Shown here one piece after another: positions 21,245 through 32,895 of a stretch of DNA of 64,000 nt. The notes under the pieces were generated by a model. It saw nothing but the letters and a program-made list of their open reading frames with translations, made no database searches and was not told the origin of the DNA. Within the stretch, counting starts at the first letter, position 1. The number at the start of each line of letters is the position of its first letter. The stretch covers positions 13,158,001-13,222,000 of the forward strand of contig OY997588.1 in assembly GCA_963921825.1 (NCBI GenBank). Reading direction: 5' to 3'. The position numbers and the translations under genes were made by a program. The DNA is from Erodium maritimum (lineage: Eukaryota; Streptophyta; Magnoliopsida; Geraniales; Geraniaceae).

Positions 21245-24200
21245 TCACCCGCCAGTCACTCCCCGGCTCTTCATCCCCGTTGCCCAACAAGGCATGCACC
21301 CGCTAAGGAAACGTACAAATCTTGTGCGTTTCTTGCCTTTCTCTTCTGCCCCTTTCCGTCCAGAGCCCATCAAGTATCTTTTCGATTTTACGCGTTCCTC
21401 ACCAATGGGGCCACTTTCTAGTTTGATATCAGTTGGAGCAACGCCAGGACGCTGTGAACTTTGCAGGAGATCACTGAGAAAGATGGTGATTTCCTTAAAC
21501 TCAGGTCTCTTTGACGGATCCTCTGCCCAACACGACTCCAGAAGAGGGACAAGTTTCTGAGGAAGATTCTCCACACTAGGCCTCATTTTCTGCAGGGAAT
21601 GTAAGTGCATGTTTTGTCACAGTTCAAGCTACTCTCTATAAACTCACTTACCAAAACATTTCAGATGTGGAGATTTTAAGTCAAAATCGATTTTTTTTTA
21701 TAAAGGGCATACCTTGGCTGTTGCATATGCGGCCATGATGTTGCTTCTTCCTTTAAATGGAGTTTGGTTAGTGAGCAACTCCCAGAGAACCATTGCAAAG
21801 CTGTAGACATCCACCTTGTGATCATAGTGTCGCTTGGCCCCAACTGGAGCTGGTTCAAGGCTGAATATCTGATTTAGATTAAAAGTATCGTCATTAATAA
21901 GAAAGCTATGGACCAACGTTAAGCACTTGAACTTGGGTCCACGAGACCAGAGTTCAAGTCCCACCAGCAGTATCATCTTTGAAGCCTCTTCTCTCCTACT
22001 TCCCCGGCTTCTTTGACCTCTATCAACACTTTGTTGGGTCAAGTAGCAAAAATATAGCTTCTTTCTATATATAAGGTATGGTCTTGAGCTCAAGTCCGGA
22101 CACATTTAAATAATTGTTGATAAAAAAACAAGGAGAGCTATGGGAATTTGAACCAGAAAACAAGGAAATGGAGTACCTCAGGAGCCATCCATCTATAAGT
22201 GCCTGCTTCGCTAGTCATTTCATCCATTACCTCCTCTCTCGCTACACCAAAATCAGCCAGCTTTATGTGTTTCTTATCTTCTGTTAAAAGAAGGTTACCT
22301 GGAACAGTTATGTAGTGTATCAGTTAGATATTGGTCACTCTATATAAGCCACAACGTGTGACCGCATAAAGTGCAAGAACATGAACATGAAGGTATAATC
22401 AGTCAAGGTTATGAAAGAATTGGATCAAAATCAAAGTATTATGAGGAATAGTTTACCAGGTTTGAGGTCTCGGTGAATGATCCCATTTGCATGCAAGTAC
22501 TCCATGGCTCGGGAAATATCCAATGCAAAACTCAGAGCTAGCTCCAGGTCAAGACTTCCTGGGCGAGTGCTCCACAAGAACCTTCTCAGTGTACCGCCTT
22601 TCATGAGCTCGGTGATTATTGCCATGATTGGTTCCAAAGTTACACCAATAAACTGTTTCAGCGAAAAAATGTTTGTATCAGCATAGGAACTTATACATGA
22701 AGTGTATACCATATTCTAACAGTTCTAGCATCGATTTTTTTTATATGCTGAAGGTAAATTAACATGAAAGCAGCAATTAAGCTGATAAAAGATGAAGTTG
22801 ATCCGTTATTGCCCTTGTAAACCAGTGCCTAAACCTCATAGTTTAAGGTTTTGCTGGATGAGCATTTTTGTCCCATTCTATAAAGACTATATCTAAACTC
22901 AATTTAAAACACCAGCTATAAGTTAAAACCAGATTCAGGGAAACCAGAAGTTGGTGATAATAACAGAGGAAGTATATTGTCTATTACTTTGAAAAATCTA
23001 CTGCATCATTTTTCATAATGATAAAAATGTTCCAAAGCAACTTTAAAGACTGACAACATTTCAAAACAAGAGCGTTCCATAGAACCCTATACTCTTCATT
23101 TTGGTAGGCAATTCAAAGCCTAGTCACGAGGTGGGAAAAACAACTTCAAACAAAGGGTACTGGATTTGGTATATGTTCAAAACCTAAGGTTTATGAGTTT
23201 GGTTCAGAGCCTGGTCACAAGGTGGAAAAACAACCAGAAACAAATAACACTATTTGTTATACGTTTGAAAGCCAAATTGATGAGTCCTGAAACCAAAGGA
23301 AGTGCACAGTTCATGCTTCGACAGCTTGATATGTGTTCAGATACCATTTTAAACTGAAGGGAGATTACCTGAAAATGCTACGTCTATCGACATGCAATAA
23401 TGGGTTTCAATGAGTTTCATCATAGTCTTGGACATTTATGAACTTTTATGATGGTTACAATCACCATAGTACCCATCTACTATCCAGCAAAGGTATGAGT
23501 TTGTGTAGTTGCAACTTGCAACCTCATACAAACATGTTATAGACAGAAACATAACACATATCTGCATGACTTAATAAGAGGATTTCAAAAGTATAAAAAT
23601 ACAAAAATTTATTCAACGAGGAGCTAGTCCATTTTCTATCTTCACAAAACAGGTAACATAAACAGTATACACTATAGAGTGAATTAGGCAACCCAAAACA
23701 CAGAGGAAGTCATTCCTCTATCAGTATATTTAAGTTGATTCTGTAGACAGAAATGGGTTTACCTACCCAAATGCGAGGTTAATTATAAGTTGCACGCTTG
23801 CAGCAGATATTTATCCTAGTTTCAAGTATCTATAGACCATTAAAAAAATATCGAAATAATCAAATTGCTGATATCGTATGATCATATCTTTGGCTGTTCT
23901 GTCTTTCAAAAAATATCTTTCACCGTTCCAGGAAATGGTAAGCCATAATAATAACTTTTACCAAACACGTGACAATCGAAAAGACTAAAGAGAAAAAATG
24001 AAAATAACAAGTAAAGAAAACAAAGAGAATTCCAAGGAATACGCAGAGAAGAAAAGGAAATGCGCGAGCATACATTTTTATAACAAAAAAGAACTAGAAT
24101 ACCTCCACAATATTTTGATGATTAACCCCAGAGAGCATTCTGACCTCCCTTCGAAAGTGCGCTTTGTGTTCAGGACTTACTGTTGCCTCCTCATCAGGCT

Positions 24201-26143
24201 GTATTACCTTCACAGCAACAGGCTTGCTTTGGTACCTACAACAGATTATGGTGTGAATTAGAATCTTGGCATTCATGGGTAAATGCAGTGTCATCAAAGA
24301 CATGCATGATACGATTTCAAAAACATATACGGTAAATGTGCAGTTAATGTTCATTTACATACAAAAAAACATGTAACGTGTCTCCGTTGTTAACATGTTG
24401 GAAGACATAAATTTGTGGAAGCAGCAAGGAACATATTTTTATGTTACCAAACTATAGATTGTTGTCGTTTAGCGTAAAACAGATTTGCTAGACAAGCTAT
24501 CCAAACTTATATTCGATAAATACCACATTAGCAATAACAAAATAACATAAGGGAATTCAACTGAACAAACTCACCTAGAACTCTGGATAATTTAGAAATA
24601 CTCCAAATGAAATTTACTTGAAATACATCCTTATCTAAAGTATTAATAATCCTTTCTACGCAATCCAAATTGCACGTGAGTATCGTATATCTAACTCAAT
24701 AATCTTGGTCTCGGGTGAATCTAGCCATTCCACAGAAGATAAAAGGAAAATATCTTAATAACGATCAATATATTGAAGCAAAAGCGTACTATAGTGAGTT
24801 ATAACTGCAGATTCTTCTATTTATAATATACCATTTGTAACTACAAACATACATCCTTATCTAAAGTATTAATAATCCTTTCTACGCAATCCAAATTGCA
24901 CGTGAGTATCGTATATCCAACTCAATAATCTTAGCCTCGGGTGAATCTAGCCACGCCACAGAAGACAAAAGGAAAGTGCCTTAATAACGATCGATATATT
25001 GAAGCAAAAATGTACTATAGTGAGTTATAACTGCAGATTCTTCTATTAATGATATACCATTTGTAACTACAAACAAATCTAAATTTTCCATGTAGTGAAT
25101 TTTGGCGGGCCAAAATTGGTTAATGTGGTATTTATTAAAAACCGTATAAACGATCGATCAACTACTCAACTGATATTCATAAATAACTACACGATCGATT
25201 GAACAAAGGTCGCAATGCATCTCTTTTTAGCTGAAAGTCTTAATGGATTATAATATGTGTCGCTCATATTGCCCCTTGCACAATCAGTTACTAATGAGCG
25301 CACGTTACAATTCCTCAAAACGGTATCACCAGATCAACAATCAATTAGTTCATCGATCATTGATATTCTAAGGAATCTAATGTAGGGTGACATCAATCCT
25401 AGCGAATAAGAAAAATGGCATCCACTTGAGAATTTCCCGGGCTACTAAGGAGAAAACCATGTATCACCAGACAAAACCTTAAAGGATCATCATTGACACT
25501 CCAATCCCTTAACCAAACTCAGCCCCAAAAGGGTTCTTCATGGTCAGCTGTGCTAACTAAAAACCCAAAGTTCAAGATAAACCCAAAATCCAAACTTTTA
25601 CTCAGATTCAAATACTTCATAACTCAAACCAACCCAGTAATTCAAGAAATGAAGATCACGCTTTAAACCCACAAAGGGTTTATCATGAACATGACCCCTG
25701 AAAATCAAACAAGGTCATGGATCTCAAATTGAAGAACAATCACAAACCAAAACCAAAACCCAGAAACAGAATTCAAAAACAAGCGGCCAAATGTGGTCAT
25801 CGCAAATCAATAACACAAATCAAACACACACAAAGAGAAGGCGCGGAAAAGGAGCCAACAGAGGAACTCACAGTCCAGAGTAAACCATCGACCAAGTACC
25901 CTCTCCGATCACTTCACCAAGCTCGACAAGGCTACTGTCTACAAGAAATTCATGATCAATGGTAAAAACAAAGCTTTCATCGTCATCAAAACTGTCAGAA
26001 TCGTGGCTTTTCACAGCATTGGCGTGGCTGGCGAGTGTTTCCAGAGTGTAGGGGACGGCGAGCTCACACGGGTCGGCGCCGGAGGGCACCACCGTCGCCG
26101 GCATTGCCGGATAAGCCACCTGCTTCAGCTTCTGTTCCTGCAT
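21245..26143 (-). CDS. Raf-like Ser/Thr protein kinase, group C (six exons)
   Basis: Exons in transcript order: 26143-25872, 24235-24103, 22652-22457, 22298-22177, 21868-21713, 21589-21245. All have GT-AG borders and phases that join to 407 residues. Kinase landmarks: glycine loop [13 protein letters not shown] near residues 78-90, with S in place of the third glycine; lysine in VAVKV (about 100); HRDLKPGNLLL with catalytic D about 197; ADFGVAREE (D about 216); WMAPE (about 241); then [19 protein letters not shown]. It matches, from memory, Arabidopsis At5g66710/At3g50720-type Raf-like MAPKKKs. The C-terminal tail is basic, with [13 protein letters not shown]. These kinases are soluble signalling proteins, and the substrate of this subgroup is poorly known. 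Intron 1 carries a tandem duplication. Confidence 0.93.
24625..25076. repeat. 226-bp tandem duplication in kinase intron 1
   Basis: Two adjacent copies (24625-24850 and 24851-25076) both begin ACATCCTTATCTAAAGTATT and end ATTTGTAACTACAAACA. They differ at only a small number of scattered positions. The duplication is wholly intronic, so the coding sequence is unaffected. Confidence 0.9.
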
Positions 26144-26228
26144 TGAAGAGAGAGAGATACTCGAGAGAGAAGGAACAGTAACAAAGCCAAAATGATCAAT
26201 GGGGGCTTTTGTGTAATTTTGGGGATCA

Positions 26229-26236
26229 ATTTATAT
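26229..26236 (-). promoter_or_regulatory. Possible TATA box of the kinase gene
   Basis: In minus sense ATATAAAT lies about 90 bases before the ATG at 26141-26143. A GA-rich leader (26144-26170) lies between. The position suits a plant core promoter. Confidence 0.5.
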
Positions 26237-27224
26237 TTTTGAAATGTGAAAGGTGAGAGGGAAAACTAGGAAACTTTCCGGATAATAACTTTCAGTAATT
26301 ATGTTCTGGAGTTATCCTTAACAAGTCATGACACATTAATCATATGAACAAAAAATAAAATAAAATTAATGATTTTATTAATGATTTGTGGTTTTTTTAT
26401 TTAATGTGGTTTGGGTCACGAGAAATTGAGGGCAAAAGAATTGTTATCTGAAATATTTGATTAAGAGAGAGACTAATCATTTCGTTAGAGTTACGAATTA
26501 ATTACAGATACTCTGATATACTGTTTAACTTTAACCGCGAAAAAACTGGGATTTTAGTTTAATAATTATTTGAATATGATTCCGTTAGTATTTATATGGG
26601 CCTGGGCCCAAAGAGCTTTCTTCACATTTCTGTTTGGAATGATGGGTAGGTTCATGAATTGTACCTTAAGCCAAGTTGTTTTTATTCGGAATTATTGACC
26701 TAACAAAATGGAAAATTTTCTGTCCTACATTTTTTTTTCTTTCCCATTTTGTGATCCACAAAAAGAATCAGTTCAGACTAGATTAGCATCACTGTTTCTC
26801 TAGGATTTATTGAAAAGGAGAGCAGTTAATGATGGTAATAATTACGATAGTAAATGCTTTACAAACATGAAATGACATTGTGCCGCATGATTCAGCATTC
26901 ATTTCTGGGAATAAATTAGGAGTGAACGGGTTAGGAAATTAAGTGAAATGTTTATTAGGTGCCAGAGTTTTTGTCTCCATTTCTATTAAGTGTTCATCAA
27001 TTAATCTAAGCCATGTTTGTAATGATAATAATATGGTTTAGTAAAAAATTAATTTGGCATTTATGTATCCATTGTAACATAATGATATTCCTTGTTTTAA
27101 GAATATCCATCCCTCTAGCAGTCCTCTTTTATTTGATTTAAAAGTGTATTTTTATTAATAATAACAATAGAGAAGAAGAGTTATTAAATATATGGGGTCT
27201 CAGAAGATCCCTTAACAAAAAAAA
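26237..27224. other. AT-rich intergenic DNA
   Basis: This is the upstream region of the kinase gene. It is AT-rich with short homopolymer runs. No further gene, RNA or transposon end was recognised. Confidence 0.4.
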
Positions 27225-30200
27225 TTATGGGACAGGTTGATCGTTTAAGACGGTTTGTAAAATGTCATATAAACAAACAAAAATTAAACTACGAAACCGA
27301 TGAAGACTACTCAAGGTGGTGTCTGAACGCTGCATGATCTCATGGAGAAGACTCCTTTCGTTATGTGGAGAGCAACCGAACTTGAACTCATTAGTAACAC
27401 GAGAAGAAATGGCTTTAGCTATGGACCCTTTCCTAGGTACGTCCCTGAAGGAACACGGGTGTCTATCATTTCTTCTGGGGGTTTGTTTCCCATCCCTCAC
27501 ATGGTCTTCACGAGGCTCCCCCGCACCGTCCTTCAATCCTAACGTCGCAGATGGGATAGGACCCTTCCCAAGTGATTCAGGCTCAGCAAGTCCTCCAATG
27601 AACATCGTCATGGGTGACCCCTGTTGTTCCACCCTACCTGAGGGTTAGGTAGGGTATTCGGGGTTACAATTGCCCCCCTTCCTTGAGATGACAAGAGCTT
27701 AGGTAGAGTATCTAAAGTCAATGGCTCGAAATCAGAAGGGATGGAGTGATGCTTTCTCCCAATCCATAGCATAGGACTTCTCCATCTTCTCATGTTTGAA
27801 CTCCAGGAGGGAGTAATCAAACCGCAGAATTCTCGGTATCTCTAGGTCACATTCACGAACCGGATGGCCGATCCGACCACAATTGAAACAAAATATGAGA
27901 AGTCGATCATAGGTCAACGTGCCTTGAATTGGCTCCTTAAATTCTTGAAAACTCGTGATCATGGACCAGCGAAGAGGTCGTGAAGCTCCATCCAGAATTT
28001 GACCTTGATGGTCCCACCCTAGTATAGGCCTCACTGATTATAGGGAACGTCCACACAACCCCCAAGGATCGCTTCGACGACCTCTCATGTTGCCTTCGTT
28101 TGGACCGACGACGGGAGGCCCCTCGCATAGACCCATAATTGGATCTGGTATAATTTGGGAAGATCCCAAGCCATCAAGTTAAAAAATGTCCCCTAGTAGA
28201 AGCGGGTACCCATTGAAGCACCAGGGTTTTTTGTTCTGAACCCATGAGCGAGGTTCCTGGCTATCGAAGTATAACCTGTACGTACCGGCTTTAGGTCCTT
28301 CACCACTAACCCTAACGTCAATCGTACATATGCCTGCGTGAAAACCTTGAGCATGAAGTCCTTGCAGGGTGGCTTTGGGGACAAGAGACGGCGAACCATG
28401 CTATATTTATAGAAAGTAATAACTGCAAGATCCGTTGTACTGTAGGGTACCACAATCTCCATTGCCTCCTCCTCAGCTACGGAGGAAGCCGAGGAGTCGT
28501 CCTATAGGGTGACCATGAATGGTCTCAGATCCCCAAGAGAGGTACCAACCCTAGGCATCATCAGAATCACGGAATCAGGACGTTCCGAAGTTAGTGACGG
28601 CACCCCTAAATTCGAGGAACCAGGGCTTTCTGATGTTGGTGATGCAACGTGGTGAACCAAGAAGCTAGAATTAGGGTTGCTGGCCATAGGCGACGTCAAG
28701 CCCTCGGAAAAAGATGCTTCTGGGTCATTGGTATAGTAACATTAAGCAGAGAAACAGAGGATATCTTCGGAGGATGGCCACACTTCGGTTTGATCGGGCC
28801 AGAGCTTATCGAGCCCATTCCCAAGGAGAAATGTCACGCCCCAAATCCGGTTTTGACCGGACTCAAGACGTGAACTAAAATAATAAATAAATAAAGTGAT
28901 TTGAAAGGTAATAAATTCTGAAATAATAATCCGAAGGTAATAAATCTGATAAAGTAAGTCAACAGCTCATAAATCCAACAATAAACGTTCAGTTCAAAAA
29001 GAGGGTACGTCTCTAGACCATACTAGCCTAAGACCCTCGCTAGCTCCCTAGCTCCGAGAATCCTACTAGACCACATCCCGCTCAAAACCTGTAAAACAAT
29101 AAAGTAAAGGGTGAGCTTTCGCTCAGTAGGAAAAGTAGTTAAGGTGATAAGTATCCGCTCACCACCACGAGTAACCGCCCAATTAGTGCATACTAGCAAA
29201 TCACAACACTAATGACAACACGGAATCTCATAACCACCAACCTCAGTCACAAGACTATAACCACACTCACAAACATACTTACACGACCACTGTCTCACTG
29301 TACTCACGTCACTTCCAATCATCAAGCATACAACACACAGTAAACAATCACATGTCCCGTATCGCAGTCCCTTAACTCTGCCGACTGTACACAACCCAAC
29401 TCTATCATATCGTACCAGAACACTCAGCCTCGGCCTAGATATCTTCCCAAAACCGCATCGGGGCACAATCACAATACATCATACCGGACCACACAACATC
29501 GACCTAGATGTCTTCCCGGGAATCTGTCGGGGCACAATCACGACACATCGTACCGAATCACAAACCGTCGCCCTAGATACTCTACACCGGCATACCCCAT
29601 CGATGTAGGTATCGTACCGGAACCACACTCCGGGGGACCGCGCATATGTGGGACCACACCGTCGGCCTAGGTACTACCCCACACCGGCATACCCCCTCGG
29701 TGTAGGTACCATACCGGAATACAACTCCTCTTGGAACATGCATCAAGAAGGTCTCACGCATCACAATGCCATAGTTCAACCACGGTATACCAACCAGGTC
29801 AACTTACCACAACACATCACATCGGTCTATCAATCACCCGATCATATCACAACCATTGGTTCAAGTCATATCAAGCATGTCAAGCTTGCCCAAAACATAA
29901 CAACACGCTATACCGAGCATATCATAACATGATTCTCAATCTAACAACGAATGAACCACACATCAAGCATCACAATCATATATCATGGCATCACAATTAA
30001 CACACAACCTAAGGGCTCGACATGGCCCACATGCATTTCTACAGCACGACAATTCCCAAACTTACGGCTCGACATGGCTCGTAAGCTATCCCTCATTTCA
30101 CTCGTTCCTCACCCCCTAACATGCAATTCTAACAATTAAATCAAGTAATCGCAACCTATATGCATTCTAGTAACTTTCCGCAATTAAACAGGTATTAGCT

Positions 30201-31770
30201 AGTTTCCCTACCTCGATCGCTTTCCGAACGCTTAGTCACTTCACAAGGTCCAAAAGTCTCCTCCTCCGCCAAGCTCGGGTCCAAAGTCTAGGATCATAAT
30301 TAAATGCTAGAATCAAGAGTAATTCACAATTGGTCTAAAGAGGAAAACATTCCCAATTAACCCCAAAAGAGCTCGGTTATAGATAACCGTCCCAATGACT
30401 TAAAATCCAACAAAATGGGCCCAAAAGGCTCAACTCAGGTCTGTCACGGTTCGGGTCACGGAACCGTGATCTGCACCGTCACGGTTATCCTCACGGAGTC
30501 GTGACTGGCGCCGTGACGTCCTCCGTCACGGTCCCCGTCACGGATCCGTGACGGGTCTGGACAGGTTCGTCCTTCTTCTTCCTCCAGCTCCGATTTCACG
30601 AAAATAAACTTCAAAACCTCCATTTTTGACCTTCCCAACCTCCAAATCAGTCCTAAAAACGTCTCTACTTCAAAACCTATGGCGGGTCTTCATCAAAACC
30701 ACAACAATCCAATTAAAATCCATCATCCAACACCCTTTCTCTCCATAAATCATCATCCAACACCAAAAACCTCAAAACCCAACCATGTTCATGTCTTCTT
30801 CCTCAATACCCATGAACTAAAATCAACCAAAACGAAAAAGGATTAGAGATTTACCTCAAGGGTGGAGAGGGGATGAAGAAAATGATGATTTTGAGAAGTT
30901 TTGGGGTAGAAATGAACTAAAGCTTCCACTTTTCCTCTTGCTTCTTCTTCAAGCTTCCATGGGAGCTCTTCCTTTGCTCTCTCTCTCCAAAATTCGGCCA
31001 GCACTAAACTATGGCTTAAATGTGTCCCAAAATAGGGCTTTAACCTACCATTGAATTGTCTAAAATGCCCCCTTACCTCTTTGCCTTTCATGCCCAAGAT
31101 CTTAAGGGTATAAGGGTCTTTTATACATTGTTTCTTCTCACCCAAGCCACTATGGACACATGTCCATGTGGGGACCACTTCTAACCCAATTAAAACCAGC
31201 TCAAATAGATTAATTAGTTTTAGTCCTTAATTAAGCGAAGTTTGACCCGAGTTTGACCGACAATTGACTTTTTCACAATTACAAGCGTTTGAAAGGAAAC
31301 GACCCAACTGAGTTAACCGTAATGACGACTAAGCTTTTTGGGTCCCGAATGGCTCCCGGAGTCTTCGGTTGACTTTTCCGGCAAAAAGTCAACTTTCGCC
31401 TAAAATCACCGGATCAACCGGGGGCGGTTCTTACAAGAAAACCATCAGTTGCGAGGATGGAATGGGTACGAATTCCATGTAGGGATGGAAGGATAATGAA
31501 GGGATCTGTGGAGTGATCGGTGAAGCAGAGACGTTGGAGAAGACCTTCGACTTTTGCTTCTTCTTCTCTCTCTCTAGACGGGGGCCGTGGAGGCATTATC
31601 AAGGGAATCGAGGGGACATGCAGGCCAGACGCGGCGAGCTCCATTGGTGTGGAGGTCGTAGGCGTAGCATTCGAGACTATAGTGGTTACCATCGATAGAG
31701 TAAGCTACGGAGGTTAGGGCTAGACTTCTCTAGAGAGCACACAAAATCGTGAAAAAATTGGTTCCTCTAA
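27225..31770 (-). mobile_element. LINE ORF1 remnant (DUF4283/zf-CCHC type), split by a solo LTR
   Basis: Minus-strand pieces run from about 31770 down to 31436, then from 28831 down to 27225. The intervening 2.6 kb is solo LTR 2. The first piece has a frame with RLCFTDHSTDPFIILPS, followed across the LTR by a DUF4283-like part (VRRLL..., LGLVVKDLKP). A zinc knuckle CFNCGRIGHPVREC (C-x2-C-x4-H-x4-C) lies at about 27852-27893, and a proline-rich tail follows. The frames are broken in several places. Neither endonuclease nor reverse transcriptase follows, so only the 5' part of the element is kept. Confidence 0.7.
28832..31435 (-). mobile_element. Solo LTR 2, same family as solo LTR 1
   Basis: On the plus strand it starts TGTCACGCCCCAAATCC and ends GGCGGTTCTTACA. 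The duplication AGAAA flanks it at 28827-28831 and 31436-31440. It sits inside the LINE ORF1 remnant, which is therefore older. Internal features are a degenerate repeat zone at about 29400-29720 (CGGCCTAGGTACTAC-like phrases) and a CACGG/CCGTG palindrome cluster at 30444-30560. Confidence 0.87.
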
Positions 31771-32239
31771 CAGTCCTATTATTATACCACAAATAATCCT
31801 TTTTTATTTTTCATTTGCTTCCACTCATTTCGAAAAGTACATGATATGTAATCTCACAATTTGGATGAGTATCAGAGACTGAATCTCATTCTAGAGATAT
31901 TATGGAATTTACTGTCTCTCCTTAGCCTTCATGATAATAACAACCATTCACATCGCTCAAACCATTCCTATTTTTACCGCCTTTACTTCACCCATCAATC
32001 CCCTTAATGCAGTTCAACCAACTTCCCAATCGATGCATCTCTATAAGGCTCGTCGCCTGTCGCATGACCAAGTAATGATGGCACCTCTACCACTCTCCGA
32101 AAGATGCAGCTGGCCGACATCTTGGAGGAGATCTCCCCTCAACCTTTCTCCTTGGCCCATATAGCCATAACATAAATCCTGCAGCGCCATGCAGAGAAGG
32201 TTCGTCCCCGGCAAACTCCTGCAATGGGTATAAATACAC
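31771..32239. other. Junction DNA, unclassified
   Basis: This stretch lies between the 5' end of the LINE remnant and the recognisable Gypsy fragment. It is AT-rich on the left, with short plus-strand frames on the right that may be decayed Gypsy pol. No clear boundary was seen. Confidence 0.3.
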
Positions 32240-32895
32240 CAGGGATGGCCTTGTCGAGCGCCCATATGCTGGGCAGAAGTGGGGGATAAGAGTTTACTGG
32301 GTCCAGAGCTTGTCCGAGAGACGACTAAGAAGGCTGCGCTGATATGTGAGCGGTTGAAGACCGCGCAGAGTCGGCAGAAGAGCTATGCTGACAAACGGCG
32401 CCGACCTTTCGAGTTCGCAGTTGGCGACCATGCATTCCTGAGGGTGAGTCCGAAGAAGGGACTGGTACGGTTCAACCGCGGCGGAGGCAAGTTATCCACA
32501 CGGTATACCGGGATTTTTGAGGTATTGGGTAGAGTGGGAACAATTGCATACCGTCTTGCATTACCATCGCAGCTTGGGAATGTCCATAACGTCTTCCACG
32601 TTTCCCAGTTGCGGAAGTATAATGCGGACCCCTCTAATGTCATTGAGTGTGGCAGATGTCGAGGTTGTTGATGATGTCTCATTATGAGGAGAAGCCGATT
32701 CGGATAATGGATACACGGGAGCAGGTCCTGCGTGGCAAGACTATCCGGCTAGTACGGATATAGTGGCGGCACCACGGAGCCGAGTCAACTTGGGAGCGCG
32801 AGGATGAGGTTCGCGCGAAGTACCCCAACCTGTTCGACTCCTGAATTACGTTTGTTTCTAATTTCACGGACGAAGTTCTTTTAAGGGGGGTAGAT
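32240..32895 (+). mobile_element. Ty3/Gypsy (Tekay/Del-like chromovirus) 3' internal fragment
   Basis: The frame contains SLLGPELVRETTKKAALICE, SRQKSYADKRRRPFEFAVGD and HNVFHVSQLRKYNADPS. These are hallmarks of the integrase C-terminus in the Tekay/Del lineage. A decayed chromodomain-like end and a purine tract (AAGGGGGG) follow, just before the LTR. The element is broken: its 5' LTR, gag and most of pol are missing. Confidence 0.8.
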
